Positions 17,935 to 26,872 of a DNA stretch of 64,000 bases are shown here, in pieces. Positions within the stretch are counted from its first letter, which is position 1, and each line of letters begins with the position of its first letter. Made by a program: the position numbers and the translations under genes. Below the pieces are notes generated by a model. That model made no database searches and was not told where the DNA came from. It saw nothing but the letters and a program-made list of their open reading frames with translations. Source of the DNA: Actinomadura sp. K4S16 (GTDB taxonomy: Bacteria; Actinomycetota; Actinomycetes; Streptosporangiales; Streptosporangiaceae); contig NZ_BDDE01000027.1 of NCBI RefSeq assembly GCF_008327685.1, positions 112,230-176,229 of the forward strand, in the 5' to 3' direction.

Positions 17935-20570
17935 GTGGCGTCGTCCTCCTGGTCACGTTCGTCGCCCGCGGCCTCCGCGTCGGCCGCGTCCTGCCGGCCG
18001 CGCTGCCAGCCGCGCTGCATCGCGGACATCATCGATCGCATCGTCTCGGGCGAGCGGGCTGCGCCGTCGTCCGGTTCCTCTCCCGTGGGAACGGTCCCGG
18101 CCGGGTCGCGCCCGGCCCCGTCCGCGGGGACGTCCATGGGGACGGGCGCGGCGAGCGGCATCCCGGCCGGCGCCGGGTCCGGGGGCGCCGGGGGCGCGGC
18201 CGGCTCCGGAGCGGGCGGCGGGGCCTGCCCCTGCGCGGCGAGGTGCGCGTCCACCCGCTCCTTGAGCTGGGGCGCCAGGTGCGTCTGCCGCCTGCGCTTG
18301 GGCAGTTCGCCCTCGCGCAGGGGCTGGGCAGGCTCCGGCGGCGCCTCGGCCTGCGCAGGCGCGGGCGGCGTCTCGGCTCGCGGAGGGGCCGCGGGCTCGG
18401 GCTCTTCGACGGGACGGGGCGGCGCGGGCGGGAGCGGCGCGGGCGGAAGGGGCTCGGCCTCGGCGACCAGCCGGACGAACCCGCCGGACTCGCCGCGCCC
18501 GGGCTCGGACGCGGGGCGGGCGGCGGCGGGGAGCGCGGCGGCCGGGTTCGGCAGCGCCTGCATCGGCCCGGTGGAACGGCGCACCGCGGACGGCTCCGGC
18601 TCCGAGCTCTCCACGATGAGCGAGCTCGGGATCAGCGCGATCGCCGTCGTCCCCCCGTACGGGGACGGGCGCAGGGTGACGGTGATGTCGTGCCGCTCGG
18701 CCAGCCGGGCGACGACGAACAGCCCGAGCTGCGCGCTGTCGGACGGGTCGAACTCGGGCGGGTGCGCGAGCCGCTCGTTGGCCCTGCGCAGCGCCTCCTC
18801 GGTCATCCCGAGCCCGCGGTCCTCGACCTCGATCGCGAACCCGCTGGCGACCGCGTGGCCGCTGACCCGCACCGGCGACTGCGGCGGCGAGAACGTGGTG
18901 GCGTTCTCCACCACCTCGGCGAGCAGGTGGATGACGTCGGCGACGGCGGAGCCGAGCAGCGCGACGCGCGGCAGCGGCTGCACCCGGACGCGCGGGTAGT
19001 CCTCGACCTCGGCGACGGCGCCGCGCACCACGTCCACCAGCGGGACGGGACGGCGCCAGCCGCGCCCGGCGGTCTTGCCGGCCAGGATGACCAGGCCCTC
19101 GGCGTGCCGGCGCATGCGCGTCGCGAGGTGGTCGAGGCGGAACAGGTCCGACAGCTCCGACGGGTCCTCGGTGCGGCGCTCCATGGTGTCGAGCAGGCTG
19201 AGCTGCCGGTGCAGCAGCGCCTGGTTGCGGCGGGCGAGGTTGACGAACACCTCGCTGATGCCGCGCCGGGCCGCGACCTCGCCCTCGGCGGCGACGAGCA
19301 CGGCCTCGCGGGCGCGGTCGAAGGACTCGGCGATCTGCCGGATCTCGGTGATGCGGTAGTCGACCTCGGGGTCGGGCTCGGGTTCGACGGGGCTGCCGGC
19401 GCGGACCTGCTCGGCCAGCAGCGGCAGCCGCTTGCGCGTGAAGTCCATGACGCCGGAGGCGAGGGTGCGGCACTCCTGCAGCAGCCGCCGGGACACCCGG
19501 ATCGCGATCAGCGCGGTCAGCACGATCGCGAGCAGGCCGGCGCCGCCGGCGAGGGCCAGCCGCGTGAAGGCGCCGATCGCGATGTGCTGCGCGTGGGCGG
19601 TGACGTCGTCGAGGACCCGGTTCTCCAGCTGGAACAGCTGCCCGTTGACGGTGTCGGCGAGGGACCGCCAGATGGCGGGCTCGATGACCGGCGTGTGCGG
19701 GGCGCGGGCGGCGGGCTGCCCGGTGCGGGCGCCCTCGGCGGGCCGAGCGCTCGCCTCACGGGTCTTGCGCACGGCGGCGCGGGGCGGCTCGGCACCGCGG
19801 ATGACCCGGTCCTCCAGCGTCCGCAGCTGGACGAACGGCGCCGACGCGGCGAGCCGCTCGTAGCGTTCGTAGTCGTGGTGCAGGTTGGGCGCGTTGTCGG
19901 CGTACAGCAGCCGCTGGGCGCCGACGAGCTGCGCGAACTGGCCGCGCTCGGCGGCGGTGATGCGCCCGGCCGCCAGGGCGCCGGTCAGCAGGGCGTCCTC
20001 GCGCGACATGAACTCGCGGGCACGGCCGAACGAGGTGAGCGTGCGGGCGTGCGCGGTGATGGACCCGTCGCCCGGCGTGGTCGCGTTGTAGATGGCGAAG
20101 CCCGCGTCGATGATGTCGCTGTACTCCCGCAGCACCTGCGCGCGGTCGGCGACACGCTGGTCCACGCCGCGGCGGACGGAGCGCAGCGTGCCGATCCGGT
20201 CCACGAGCGTGTCCAGCCGGTCGACGACCTGGGGCTGGATCGAGCCCCGCAGCCCCTGGTCGCGGGCGCCCGCCCGGACCTCCTCGCCCGCCTCATCGGT
20301 GCTCTGCCGCTGCGTCCGCATCACGCCGGGCTCGGCCCGGGCGCCGCCGAGCTCGGCCATCGACAGCCGCCGCTCCTTCTGCAGCGCGTCGATGAGGCGC
20401 TGCGTGGGCAGCACGGTCTTCTCCTGGAACTGGCGGCTCTGCAGCAGCTGGTGCGCGTCGCCGTAGGTGAAGCCGGTGAGGAACGCCCACAGCGAGGCGA
20501 GCGCCAGCAGAGGCACCAGCACCAGCAGGCTGATCCTCGCCCGGATGGAGGAGAAGCGGGGGCCCATCAC
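17931..20570 (-). CDS. cvnA: Conservon sensor histidine kinase-like protein with NIT domain (CvnA), second conservon
   Basis: An 879-residue membrane protein. Transmembrane helix at about residues 12-32 (ISLLVLVPLLALASLWAFL), then an extracellular NIT-type all-helical domain of about 300 residues with paired conserved helices (LPTQRLIDALQKERRLSM). A second helix lies near 335 (LALAGGAGLLAIVLTALIAI), followed by a HAMP-like linker, LFRLDHLATRMRRHAEGLVI and a GHKL ATPase domain: N-box HLLAEVVENATTFSPP, G1 VEDRGLGM, G2 LGLFVVARLAERHDI. A Pro/Ala-rich tail of about 200 residues follows. Classic autophosphorylation is uncertain in this group. Its start lies 102 bases downstream of the first conservon. 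Confidence 0.92.
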   Translation of the reverse strand: MMGPRFSSIRARISLLVLVPLLALASLWAFLTGFTYGDAHQLLQSRQFQEKTVLPTQRLIDALQKERRLSMAELGGARAEPGVMRTQRQSTDEAGEEVRAGARDQGLRGSIQPQVVDRLDTLVDRIGTLRSVRRGVDQRVADRAQVLREYSDIIDAGFAIYNATTPGDGSITAHARTLTSFGRAREFMSREDALLTGALAAGRITAAERGQFAQLVGAQRLLYADNAPNLHHDYERYERLAASAPFVQLRTLEDRVIRGAEPPRAAVRKTREASARPAEGARTGQPAARAPHTPVIEPAIWRSLADTVNGQLFQLENRVLDDVTAHAQHIAIGAFTRLALAGGAGLLAIVLTALIAIRVSRRLLQECRTLASGVMDFTRKRLPLLAEQVRAGSPVEPEPDPEVDYRITEIRQIAESFDRAREAVLVAAEGEVAARRGISEVFVNLARRNQALLHRQLSLLDTMERRTEDPSELSDLFRLDHLATRMRRHAEGLVILAGKTAGRGWRRPVPLVDVVRGAVAEVEDYPRVRVQPLPRVALLGSAVADVIHLLAEVVENATTFSPPQSPVRVSGHAVASGFAIEVEDRGLGMTEEALRRANERLAHPPEFDPSDSAQLGLFVVARLAERHDITVTLRPSPYGGTTAIALIPSSLIVESSEPEPSAVRRSTGPMQALPNPAAALPAAARPASEPGRGESGGFVRLVAEAEPLPPAPLPPAPPRPVEEPEPAAPPRAETPPAPAQAEAPPEPAQPLREGELPKRRRQTHLAPQLKERVDAHLAAQGQAPPPAPEPAAPPAPPDPAPAGMPLAAPVPMDVPADGAGRDPAGTVPTGEEPDDGAARSPETMRSMMSAMQRGWQRGRQDAADAEAAGDERDQEDDAT

Positions 20571-20672
20571 GGCTGGCGGACCCTGCTCACGTGTGTCGCG
20601 ATCGGCATTGGGGGGCGGAACATGCGGGGGAAACCTCCCGATGCGTGGAGTACGGGGGTGTGCGGGAGCCTA

Positions 20673-21323
20673 CTACGTCGCGGGTTCTCGATGATCGGCC
20701 ATCGGGCCGCCGGGCGCCTCCTCCCGCTCGTCGGGCCAGGTCAGGACGTGCTCCATCAGCGCGATGAGCACCTCCTTGGACGACTCTCGGCGGCGCGCGT
20801 CGCACAGCACCACCGGGACGCCGGGGTCCAGGTCGAGCGCGATGGCGATGTCGCGCGGCCGGTGCGTGCGCTCGCCGTCGAAGCAGTTCACGGCCACCAC
20901 GAACGGCAGGCCGCGGCGCTCGAAGTAGTCGATCGCCGGGAAGCAGCCGGTCAGCCGGCGCGTGTCGGCGAGCACGACGGCGCCGATCGCGCCGGTCGCC
21001 AGCTCGTCCCACATGAACCAGAACCGCTCCTGGCCGGGCGTGCCGAACAGGTAGAGCAGCAGCTGGTCCGACAGCGTGATGCGGCCGAAGTCCATGGCGA
21101 CGGTCGTGGTCGACTTCGCGGCGACGCCGGACACGTCGTCCACCCCGGCGCCGCGGTCGGTCAGCGGCTCCTCGGTGTGCAGCGGGCGGATCTCGCTGAC
21201 CGAGCCGACCATGGTGGTCTTGCCCGCGCCGAAACCGCCCGCGATGAGGATCTTGGTGGTGACGAGCCGCCCGGCCGCCGAGCCCGGCCCGGCGGCCGCG
21301 CCCTCAAAGCGCGCGGAGTCCAT
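20673..21323 (-). CDS. cvnD: Conservon small GTPase (CvnD), first conservon
   Basis: A 216-residue GTPase, closely similar to the one at 16505. G1 GGFGAGKTT, VAMDFGRITLSDQ, G3 FGTPGQERFWFMW, G4 VVAVNCFDGE (N-x-F-D) and VVLCDARRRESS. The N terminus carries an Ala/Gly-rich extension (FEGAAAGPGSAAGR) before VTTKILIAGG. It overlaps cvnC by 20 bases. No obvious strong hairpin separates it from the following cvnA, so read-through into the second conservon is possible. Confidence 0.93.
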   Translation of the reverse strand: MDSARFEGAAAGPGSAAGRLVTTKILIAGGFGAGKTTMVGSVSEIRPLHTEEPLTDRGAGVDDVSGVAAKSTTTVAMDFGRITLSDQLLLYLFGTPGQERFWFMWDELATGAIGAVVLADTRRLTGCFPAIDYFERRGLPFVVAVNCFDGERTHRPRDIAIALDLDPGVPVVLCDARRRESSKEVLIALMEHVLTWPDEREEAPGGPMADHREPAT

Positions 21324-21684
21324 TGAGCACCTCCCTCAGCACGCCGGACGGGGGCCGGCGGCCCGCGGCCGGGTGCGCCTCGTCGACCACCGCGACCAGG
21401 CCCTCGTCCCGCAGGTCGCCGAGCAGCACCCGCACGACGCCGAGGGGCAGGCCGAGGTCGGCCGCGAGGTCGACGACCGCGACCGGCCGCGCGCAGCCGC
21501 GCAGCACCCGCGCGTGGTCGGGGCTGTAGCGCAGCCGGTCGCCCGGCGGGACGCCGGTGGCCGCGACCACCGCGATCAGCGCGAAGCCCGCGCCCTCGGG
21601 ACGGGTCCGTCCGCGGGTCAGCGCGTAGGGGCGCACGAGCGGACCGGCCTCGCGGTCCAGCCAGCGCTCTCCCGGCGGGGTCAT
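21304..21684 (-). CDS. cvnC: Conservon DUF742 protein (CvnC), first conservon
   Basis: A 126-residue protein with LVRPYALTRGRTRPEGAGF, FALIAVVAATGV and the helical half VAVVDLAADLGLPLGVVRVL, LGDLRDEGLVAVVD, ending VLREVLNGLRAL. The start at 21684 is three bases after the cvnB stop. The 20-base overlap with cvnD is the same as in the second conservon, evidence of tandem duplication or shared ancestry of the whole block. Confidence 0.92.
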   Translation of the reverse strand: MTPPGERWLDREAGPLVRPYALTRGRTRPEGAGFALIAVVAATGVPPGDRLRYSPDHARVLRGCARPVAVVDLAADLGLPLGVVRVLLGDLRDEGLVAVVDEAHPAAGRRPPSGVLREVLNGLRAL

Positions 21685-21687
21685 CGG

Positions 21688-22143
21688 TCAGAAGCCCCGC
21701 GGCGCGGACCCCCCGGCGCCTCCGAAGCCCTGGCCGCCCTGCTCCGCCCCGAATCTCGGGCTCGCCTGCAGGTGCTGGCCGACCCGCTTGACCAGCACCG
21801 CCATCTCGTAGGCGACGAGTCCGGCGTCGGCGTCCGCCTCGGCCAGCACCGCGAGGCACGTGCCGTCGCCCGCGGCCGTCACGAACAGCAGCAGCGCGTC
21901 CATCTCGATGATGGTCTGCCGGACGTTGCCGCCCGCGAAGTGCCGGCCGGCGCCGCGCGCGAGGCTCTGCACGCCGGACGCCAGCGCCGACAGGTGCTCG
22001 GCGTCCTCCCGGGCGAGCTCGTTGGAGGCGGCCACGGCCAGCCCGTCGCGCGAAAGGATCACCGCCTGCCGCACCGTCGTGACCCGCTGGGCGAAGTCGT
22101 TGAGCAGCCAGTTCAGCTCACCGGTCACGGTGTTGTGCATCAT
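21688..22143 (-). CDS. cvnB: Conservon roadblock/LC7 protein (CvnB), first conservon
   Basis: A 151-residue roadblock protein: ELNWLLNDFAQRVTTVRQAV, ILSRDGLAVAASNELARED, LLLFVTAAGDGTCLAVLAEA, YEMAVLVKRVGQHLQA. It starts ATGATG, with the first ATG overlapping the cvnA stop (ATGA). A Gly/Phe-rich C terminus (FGGAGGSAPRGF) is variable. It is the partner of the adjacent GTPase. Confidence 0.92.
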   Translation of the reverse strand: MMHNTVTGELNWLLNDFAQRVTTVRQAVILSRDGLAVAASNELAREDAEHLSALASGVQSLARGAGRHFAGGNVRQTIIEMDALLLFVTAAGDGTCLAVLAEADADAGLVAYEMAVLVKRVGQHLQASPRFGAEQGGQGFGGAGGSAPRGF

Positions 22144-24785
22144 CGGGTCCCCTCATCCCCCATGTCGGACGCGCGTCCGCGCCGCCATCCCTGCTGTATC
22201 GATGCCATCAGCGAGCGTGCCTCCTCGGGCGAGCGTGCGACGGCCCCGGTCGTGACTTCGCCGGCCCCTGGCGGCGACGGGGGCCTCTTGCGCAGTTGCG
22301 GGGCCAGGTTCTTCTGCCGGACGCGGCGGGGCAGCCCGGCGTAGGTGCCCGCGGGCTCCCAGTCCTCGGCGGCCTCGTCCGCGGCGCCGTCCGCGGGGTA
22401 GGCGGCGTCCTCGCCGGCCACCGGAGCTCCGGGGTCGGCGGGCCGCTCGTCCGGCGGCGGCACCGCGTCGTCCGACCAGGGGTTCGGGGCGGGACGCGGC
22501 GGCGGGGTGGGCGCCGGCCGGTCCGGGACGCCCCACGGTGTGGCGGGCGTGGTGGGCGTGGTGGGCGCGGCGGGCGCCGGGTGCGCGGCGGGTCCGGGGG
22601 GCGCGGTGAGCTCGGGCAGCGCGGGCGGCGGCTCCAGCGGGCCGCCGGCGCCCTCCGCCTGCCCTGGAGCGTTCCGCCGGCGGCGCAGGTGCGGCTCCTC
22701 CACGGGGAGCGCGGTGAACTCCCCGGAGGCCGCGGAGTCGTGCAGCGGGACGACCGCGTCGGGGACGGGCGCGGGCAGGAGCGCCGGCGCCCACCCCTGC
22801 GCACCGCCGCCGGCGGTCTCGGCCGCGGCGTCCTCGTCGGGCCCCTCCCCGGGCGGCAGCATCCCGGCGGCCATCTGCTCGGCCGGCACCACGAGCTCGT
22901 GCGGGAACAGGACGATCGCGGTGACGCCGCCGTACGGGGAGCGCTGCAGGGTCACGGAGACGTCGTGGCGGGCGGCCAGCCGCGCGACGACGAACAGCCC
23001 GAGCTGGTCGGTGTCGACCAGGTCGTACTCGGGCGGCTCGGCCAGCCGCCGGTTGGCCTCGGCGAGCAGTTCGGGCTTCACGCCGAGGCCGCGGTCCTCG
23101 ATCTCGACCGCGAACCCGGTGCCGACCCGCTCGGCCATCACCCGCACCTCGGTGTTGGGCGGGGAGAACGACGCCGCGTTCTCGATCAGCTCGGCCAGCA
23201 GGTGCACGACGTCGGTGACGGCCGCGCCGACCAGGCCGTCCTCGGCGTCGGTCAGCACGGTCGCGCGTGTGTAGTCCTCGATCTCCGAGACGGCCGCGCG
23301 CAGCACGTCGGCGAAGCGCACCGGCCGCCGCCACCCGCGCCCCGGCGTGGCGCCGGACAGGATGATGAGGCTCTCGGCGTGCCGCCGCATGCGGGTGGTG
23401 AGGTGGTCGATGCGGAACAGGTCTTCCAGGTCGTCGGCCTCGGCGCGGCTCTCCAGGCCGTCCAGCAGCGTCAGCTGGCGGTGCAGGAGCGACTGGTTGC
23501 GGCGGGCGATGTTGAGGAAGATGCGGCTGACGCCGGCGCGCAGCTCGGCCTGGCCCACGGCGGCGTCGACGGCGGTCCGCTGCACCTTGGCGAAGGCCTC
23601 GGCGAGCCGGGCGACCTCGGCGGTGCGCCCGGCGCTCAGCGGCGGGGCCTCCGCGGCGACGTCGACGCTCTCGTTGCGGCTGAGCCGCCGGACGATGCCG
23701 GGCAGCCGCTGCTCGGCGAGCTCCTCGGCGGACCCGCGCAGCCCGACCAGCTCGCGGACGAACCCGCGCGCGAACCGCAGCGACAGCAGCACCGAGAGCA
23801 GGATCGCCAGCAGGCCGAGGCCGCCGACGGCGGCGAGCCTGAGGTAGGCCTCGCGGCCGAGGTCGTCGGCGTGCTCCCCGGCGCGCTTGGAGTTGCCGAG
23901 CACCATCGCGTTGACCGACAGCACGAGCGGCTGCGCGGTCCGCTGCCACTCGGCGGCCTGGACGGGCAGCGGCCTGCGCGGGTCGGCGTCGGCGATCCGG
24001 TCCTCCATCGCCTTGAACGCCTGGTACTGCGGGGACGCGAAGACCTGCGCGGTGCCGGTCCGGTAGACCGCGGGGTCGAGCATCGAGCGCTGCTTGGACC
24101 ATTGCCAGCGCTGCTCGCCGACCATTTCCACGAACAGCCGGTGCTCGGCGGCGGTCATCCGGCCCCGGGTGATGAAGGCGCCCGCGACCAGCGCGTTCTC
24201 GCGCTGGAGCAGCTCCATGGCGCGACCGGCGTGCCGGGTGGAGAGCGTCCAGTTGTAGAGCCCGGAGTCGTCGATGACCACGAGGCTGTCGTAGAGCCGG
24301 TGCATGTCGTCGACCATCGTGCCGTAGCCGTTGACCGCGGCCAACCGGTCGACGGACCGGGCGTCGACCGCGGCGCGCAGCCCGCCGAGCCCGCCGAGCG
24401 CCCGCAGGACGTCGTCGACGCGGGACTCCATCTGGGCGTTGGTGGCGCTGCGCGCGGCGGCGGAGGTGGCCTCGCGGCGGAAGTGCTCGACGGCCGCGTC
24501 GACGCGCGAGCGCTGCGACACCAGGGCGGCGGGGGTGGCGCCCGCGGCGGAGCGCGGGGTGCTGAGGAACACGGCCGAGGCCAGGCGCTCCTTGCCCAGC
24601 TCGACCAGGACGCCCTGGCCGCTCGGCGCGAACTTGCGGTCGAGCGTGTGGTACCGGCGCTGGGCGAGCGCGTCGCGGCCGGTGACGATCGCGGCGTATC
24701 CCCAGAGCGCGACGAGTGAGAGCAGCGGCACGAGCAGCAGCGCGGTGACCTTCGAGCGGATCGACCGCCTACGGGGGGATTTCAT
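22140..24785 (-). CDS. cvnA: Conservon sensor histidine kinase-like protein with NIT domain (CvnA), first conservon
   Basis: An 881-residue protein with the same layout as the second cvnA: helix at about 13-33 (VTALLLVPLLSLVALWGYAA), NIT-type extracellular domain (LVELGKERLASAVFLS), second helix near 320 (VGGLGLLAILLSVLLSL), LFRIDHLTTRMRRHAESLII and a GHKL ATPase: HLLAELIENAASFSPP, VEIEDRGLGV, LGLFVVARLAARHDV. A Pro-rich tail of about 220 residues follows. The two sensor domains differ much more than the ATPase domains, so they probably detect different signals. It starts the leftward eight-gene array. Confidence 0.92.
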   Translation of the reverse strand: MKSPRRRSIRSKVTALLLVPLLSLVALWGYAAIVTGRDALAQRRYHTLDRKFAPSGQGVLVELGKERLASAVFLSTPRSAAGATPAALVSQRSRVDAAVEHFRREATSAAARSATNAQMESRVDDVLRALGGLGGLRAAVDARSVDRLAAVNGYGTMVDDMHRLYDSLVVIDDSGLYNWTLSTRHAGRAMELLQRENALVAGAFITRGRMTAAEHRLFVEMVGEQRWQWSKQRSMLDPAVYRTGTAQVFASPQYQAFKAMEDRIADADPRRPLPVQAAEWQRTAQPLVLSVNAMVLGNSKRAGEHADDLGREAYLRLAAVGGLGLLAILLSVLLSLRFARGFVRELVGLRGSAEELAEQRLPGIVRRLSRNESVDVAAEAPPLSAGRTAEVARLAEAFAKVQRTAVDAAVGQAELRAGVSRIFLNIARRNQSLLHRQLTLLDGLESRAEADDLEDLFRIDHLTTRMRRHAESLIILSGATPGRGWRRPVRFADVLRAAVSEIEDYTRATVLTDAEDGLVGAAVTDVVHLLAELIENAASFSPPNTEVRVMAERVGTGFAVEIEDRGLGVKPELLAEANRRLAEPPEYDLVDTDQLGLFVVARLAARHDVSVTLQRSPYGGVTAIVLFPHELVVPAEQMAAGMLPPGEGPDEDAAAETAGGGAQGWAPALLPAPVPDAVVPLHDSAASGEFTALPVEEPHLRRRRNAPGQAEGAGGPLEPPPALPELTAPPGPAAHPAPAAPTTPTTPATPWGVPDRPAPTPPPRPAPNPWSDDAVPPPDERPADPGAPVAGEDAAYPADGAADEAAEDWEPAGTYAGLPRRVRQKNLAPQLRKRPPSPPGAGEVTTGAVARSPEEARSLMASIQQGWRRGRASDMGDEGTR

Positions 24786-25127
24786 GTGACCTCGAACGTT
24801 CCGGCACGGAGGGTCCCTGGATCATAAAGGCCGCCCGCGACGCCCCCGCAACCCCTTGACGGCATTCGGCCGCATTTGCTGCCATTCATTGCTACCTGCG
24901 GCAATGCGCGGAGGCAAGACGATCTTGGCGAGCCTCGCGGGAAGAGGATAGCGGCAAATCCGGACAATTTGCTTCATTTCCCCCTGTTGCTCCGCAAGAT
25001 TGCGCCATACTCTGCTTCTTCATCCACCGCCCGCACCGCGGCCGGTCCGGGAAGGAGACCCACGATTCCTACAGGCAACGACGACGGCCGGGCCGGGAGG
25101 ACGGCTCCCGGGCCGGAGGGCGTTACG
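24786..25127. other. Divergent intergenic region between the conservons and the chelatase-fold gene
   Basis: 342 bases without a gene, with lower GC than its surroundings. Leftward it holds a TATGAT (24821-24826 on the minus strand). Rightward it has a 12-bp palindrome CGCAAGATTGCG (24993-25004) followed by TACTCT (25008-25013), a plausible operator and -10 for the gene at 25128. Confidence 0.5.
24821..24851 (-). promoter_or_regulatory. Possible promoter of the conservon array
   Basis: On the minus strand TTGCGG (24846-24851) and TATGAT (24821-24826) are separated by 19 bases, about 36 bases upstream of the cvnA ATG. The -10 matches the consensus at five of six bases; the spacing is long, so the call is tentative. 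Confidence 0.35.
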
Positions 25128-25979
25128 ATGCCCGCCGTGAGTCCCGAAAGCCAGGCATCCGAGGCATTGCCGTCGCGACGGCGCCGCACACCCCGCGGCG
25201 GCCGGCACCGCGGCGACGAGTCCTTCCTGCTGCCCCCCGGATCCCCCACGCTCGTCCTCGCCGTCCCCGGACCCGCCAGGCGGGCCGGCACCGACATCGG
25301 CGCCGAGCTCGCCCGGCTCGTCGAGATCGAGCACACCGGGCAGCCGGCCCATGTCGGGCACCTGGAGGGCGACGAGGCGAGCCTGCACGCCGTGCTCGCC
25401 GGACTCCGGCAGCGGGACGACGAGCTCGCGGCCGTGGTCGTACCGCTGTCCACCGGTCCCGACCCGGCGCTGGACGCCGCCGTGCGCGCCGCCGTGGCGG
25501 CCGCGCCCGTGCGCACCGTCGCCGCCGAGCCGCTCGGCCCGCACCCGCTCATCGCCGAGGCGCTGCACGACCGGCTCGCCGACGCGGGGCTCGCCCGCGC
25601 CGACCGCATCAGGCTCATGACGATGGTGACGGCCGCGTCCGGTGTGATCGTCGCCACCCCGGGCGACGCGGCCGCCGTCCGGCAGGCCGAGGTCACCGGC
25701 GTGCTCCTCGCCTCCCGGCTCGCGGCCCCCGTCTTCACAGCCTCGCTGAACGACGAGGCGTCGGTGAAGGCCGCCTACGAGCAGCTGCGCGCGGCCGGCG
25801 CCGCGTCCATCGCCGTCGCCCCGCACCTGATCGGGCCCGAGCCGGAGGCCGCGCTGGTCCCGGCCGCCGCCGCCTCCGTGGGCTCCGCCCACTCCGCGCC
25901 CCTCGGCGCGCACCCGGCCCTGGCCCGCCTGGCCGCACTCCGCTACGTCGAAGCCCTCTCCACCGCCCTCGCCGACTAG
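25128..25979 (+). CDS. Sirohydrochlorin chelatase (CbiX)-fold protein lacking metal-binding His residues
   Basis: A 283-residue protein from ATG 25128, with GGAGGG 7 bases upstream. After a basic, low-complexity 30 residues there are two similar halves, as in long actinobacterial CbiX-like proteins: PTLVLAVPGPARRAG, HVGHLEGDEAS, LAAVVVPLSTGP; then GVIVATPGDAAAVRQ, GVLLASRLAAPVFTASLN, GAASIAVAPHLIGP and LGAHPALARLAALRYVEAL. The HGSR of active chelatases reads PGPAR, and the second His site in the VVPxxL...GxH loop is also absent. The family call comes from layout and the C-terminal PLGAHPALARL signature. Probably not an active chelatase. Confidence 0.65.
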   Translation: MPAVSPESQASEALPSRRRRTPRGGRHRGDESFLLPPGSPTLVLAVPGPARRAGTDIGAELARLVEIEHTGQPAHVGHLEGDEASLHAVLAGLRQRDDELAAVVVPLSTGPDPALDAAVRAAVAAAPVRTVAAEPLGPHPLIAEALHDRLADAGLARADRIRLMTMVTAASGVIVATPGDAAAVRQAEVTGVLLASRLAAPVFTASLNDEASVKAAYEQLRAAGAASIAVAPHLIGPEPEAALVPAAAASVGSAHSAPLGAHPALARLAALRYVEALSTALAD

Positions 25980-25996
25980 CGCCGTCGCCACCGGGT

Positions 25997-26062
25997 GCGT
26001 CGACCTGCGGCATGTTGCCCTTATGGCGGCGGCGGTAAGGGCAACACGCCGCAAGTCGACGC
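25997..26062. terminator. 27-bp inverted repeat between convergent genes
   Basis: Arms 25997-26023 and 26036-26062 match at 25 of 27 positions around a 12-base GGC-rich loop. The two mismatches are C/A pairs on the plus strand that become G-U pairs in leftward RNA. It lies between the rightward chelatase-fold gene and the leftward enoyl-CoA hydratase gene. It can terminate both, but is longer than an ordinary terminator and may be a small mobile palindrome. Confidence 0.65.
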
Positions 26063-26070
26063 GGGGATTC

Positions 26071-26868
26071 TCAGCGGTTCTTGAACTCGGGGCGGCGTTT
26101 CTCCAGGGTGGCCGTCATGCCTTCGGCGAGGTCCTCGCTGAAGAAGGCGAGGGTCTGGACGGCCGTCTCCGCCATGAGCTGCCGGCGCAGGCCCGGGACG
26201 TCCAGGGACGCGTTGAGCAGTTCCTTCGTGCGGCTCAGGCCGTAGGGGGACCTGGTGAGCAGCTCGTCGGCGAGGGCCTGGGCGGCCGCCAGGTCCCCGC
26301 CCTCGGGGGCGATCTCGGTGATGAGGCCGAGGGCGTCGGCGCGGGCCGCGTCCAGGCGCTGCGCCCGGTAGGTGATCTCGGCGGCCTTCGCCGGGCCCAC
26401 GAGGCGCGGCAGCAGCCAGGACAGGCCGCAGTCGCCGGCCGACAGCCCGAGGTCGACGAACGGGACGACGAAGCGGGTCGTCGGGTCGGCGACCCGCAGG
26501 TCGCAGGCCAGCGCCCAGGACACGCCCATGCCCGCGACGGGGCCGTGCAGCGCCGCGATCACCGGCTGCGGGATCTCCCGCAGCCGCGCGGTGACCTCGC
26601 CGCCGCGGGCGATGCCCCGGTAGAGCCGCTGGACGCGCCCCTCCCCGGCCGGCTCGCCCGGGTCGCCGCCCTGGATGTCCATCCCCGAGCAGAACCCGCG
26701 GCCCGCGCCGGTGAGCACGACCACGCGGGTGGAGGGGTCGCGCGCCAGCCCGTGGAGGACGTCCAGCATCTCCTCGGTCAGCGCGCCGTCGACCGCGTTC
26801 AGGCGCTCCGGGCGGGACAGGGTGATCGTGAGCACCCCGTCCCGCCGGTCGAGCTCGATCCCGGCCAA
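26071..26868 (-). CDS. Enoyl-CoA hydratase/isomerase family protein
   Basis: A 265-residue crotonase. Oxyanion-hole motifs VVVLTGAGRGFCSGMDIQ and ALHGPVAGMGVSWALACDLR are intact, followed by RFVVPFVDLGLSAGDCGLSW and LLPRLVGPAKAAEITYRAQ. The Glu positions typical of hydratases are partly altered (the second motif has DLGLSAGDCG). The exact reaction (hydratase, isomerase or other) is therefore uncertain. The start is a TTG at 26868, four bases after the SDR stop; no nearer ATG exists. With the SDR it forms a two-gene fatty-acid or steroid side-chain oxidation unit. Confidence 0.85.
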   Translation of the reverse strand: MAGIELDRRDGVLTITLSRPERLNAVDGALTEEMLDVLHGLARDPSTRVVVLTGAGRGFCSGMDIQGGDPGEPAGEGRVQRLYRGIARGGEVTARLREIPQPVIAALHGPVAGMGVSWALACDLRVADPTTRFVVPFVDLGLSAGDCGLSWLLPRLVGPAKAAEITYRAQRLDAARADALGLITEIAPEGGDLAAAQALADELLTRSPYGLSRTKELLNASLDVPGLRRQLMAETAVQTLAFFSEDLAEGMTATLEKRRPEFKNR

Positions 26869-26872
26869 CGGC

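Noticed and set aside
17928..21326. A 1132-codon rightward open frame across the second conservon.
   Set aside because: It lies antisense to four well-recognised Cvn genes and shows only Arg/Gly/Ala-rich composition with no motif.
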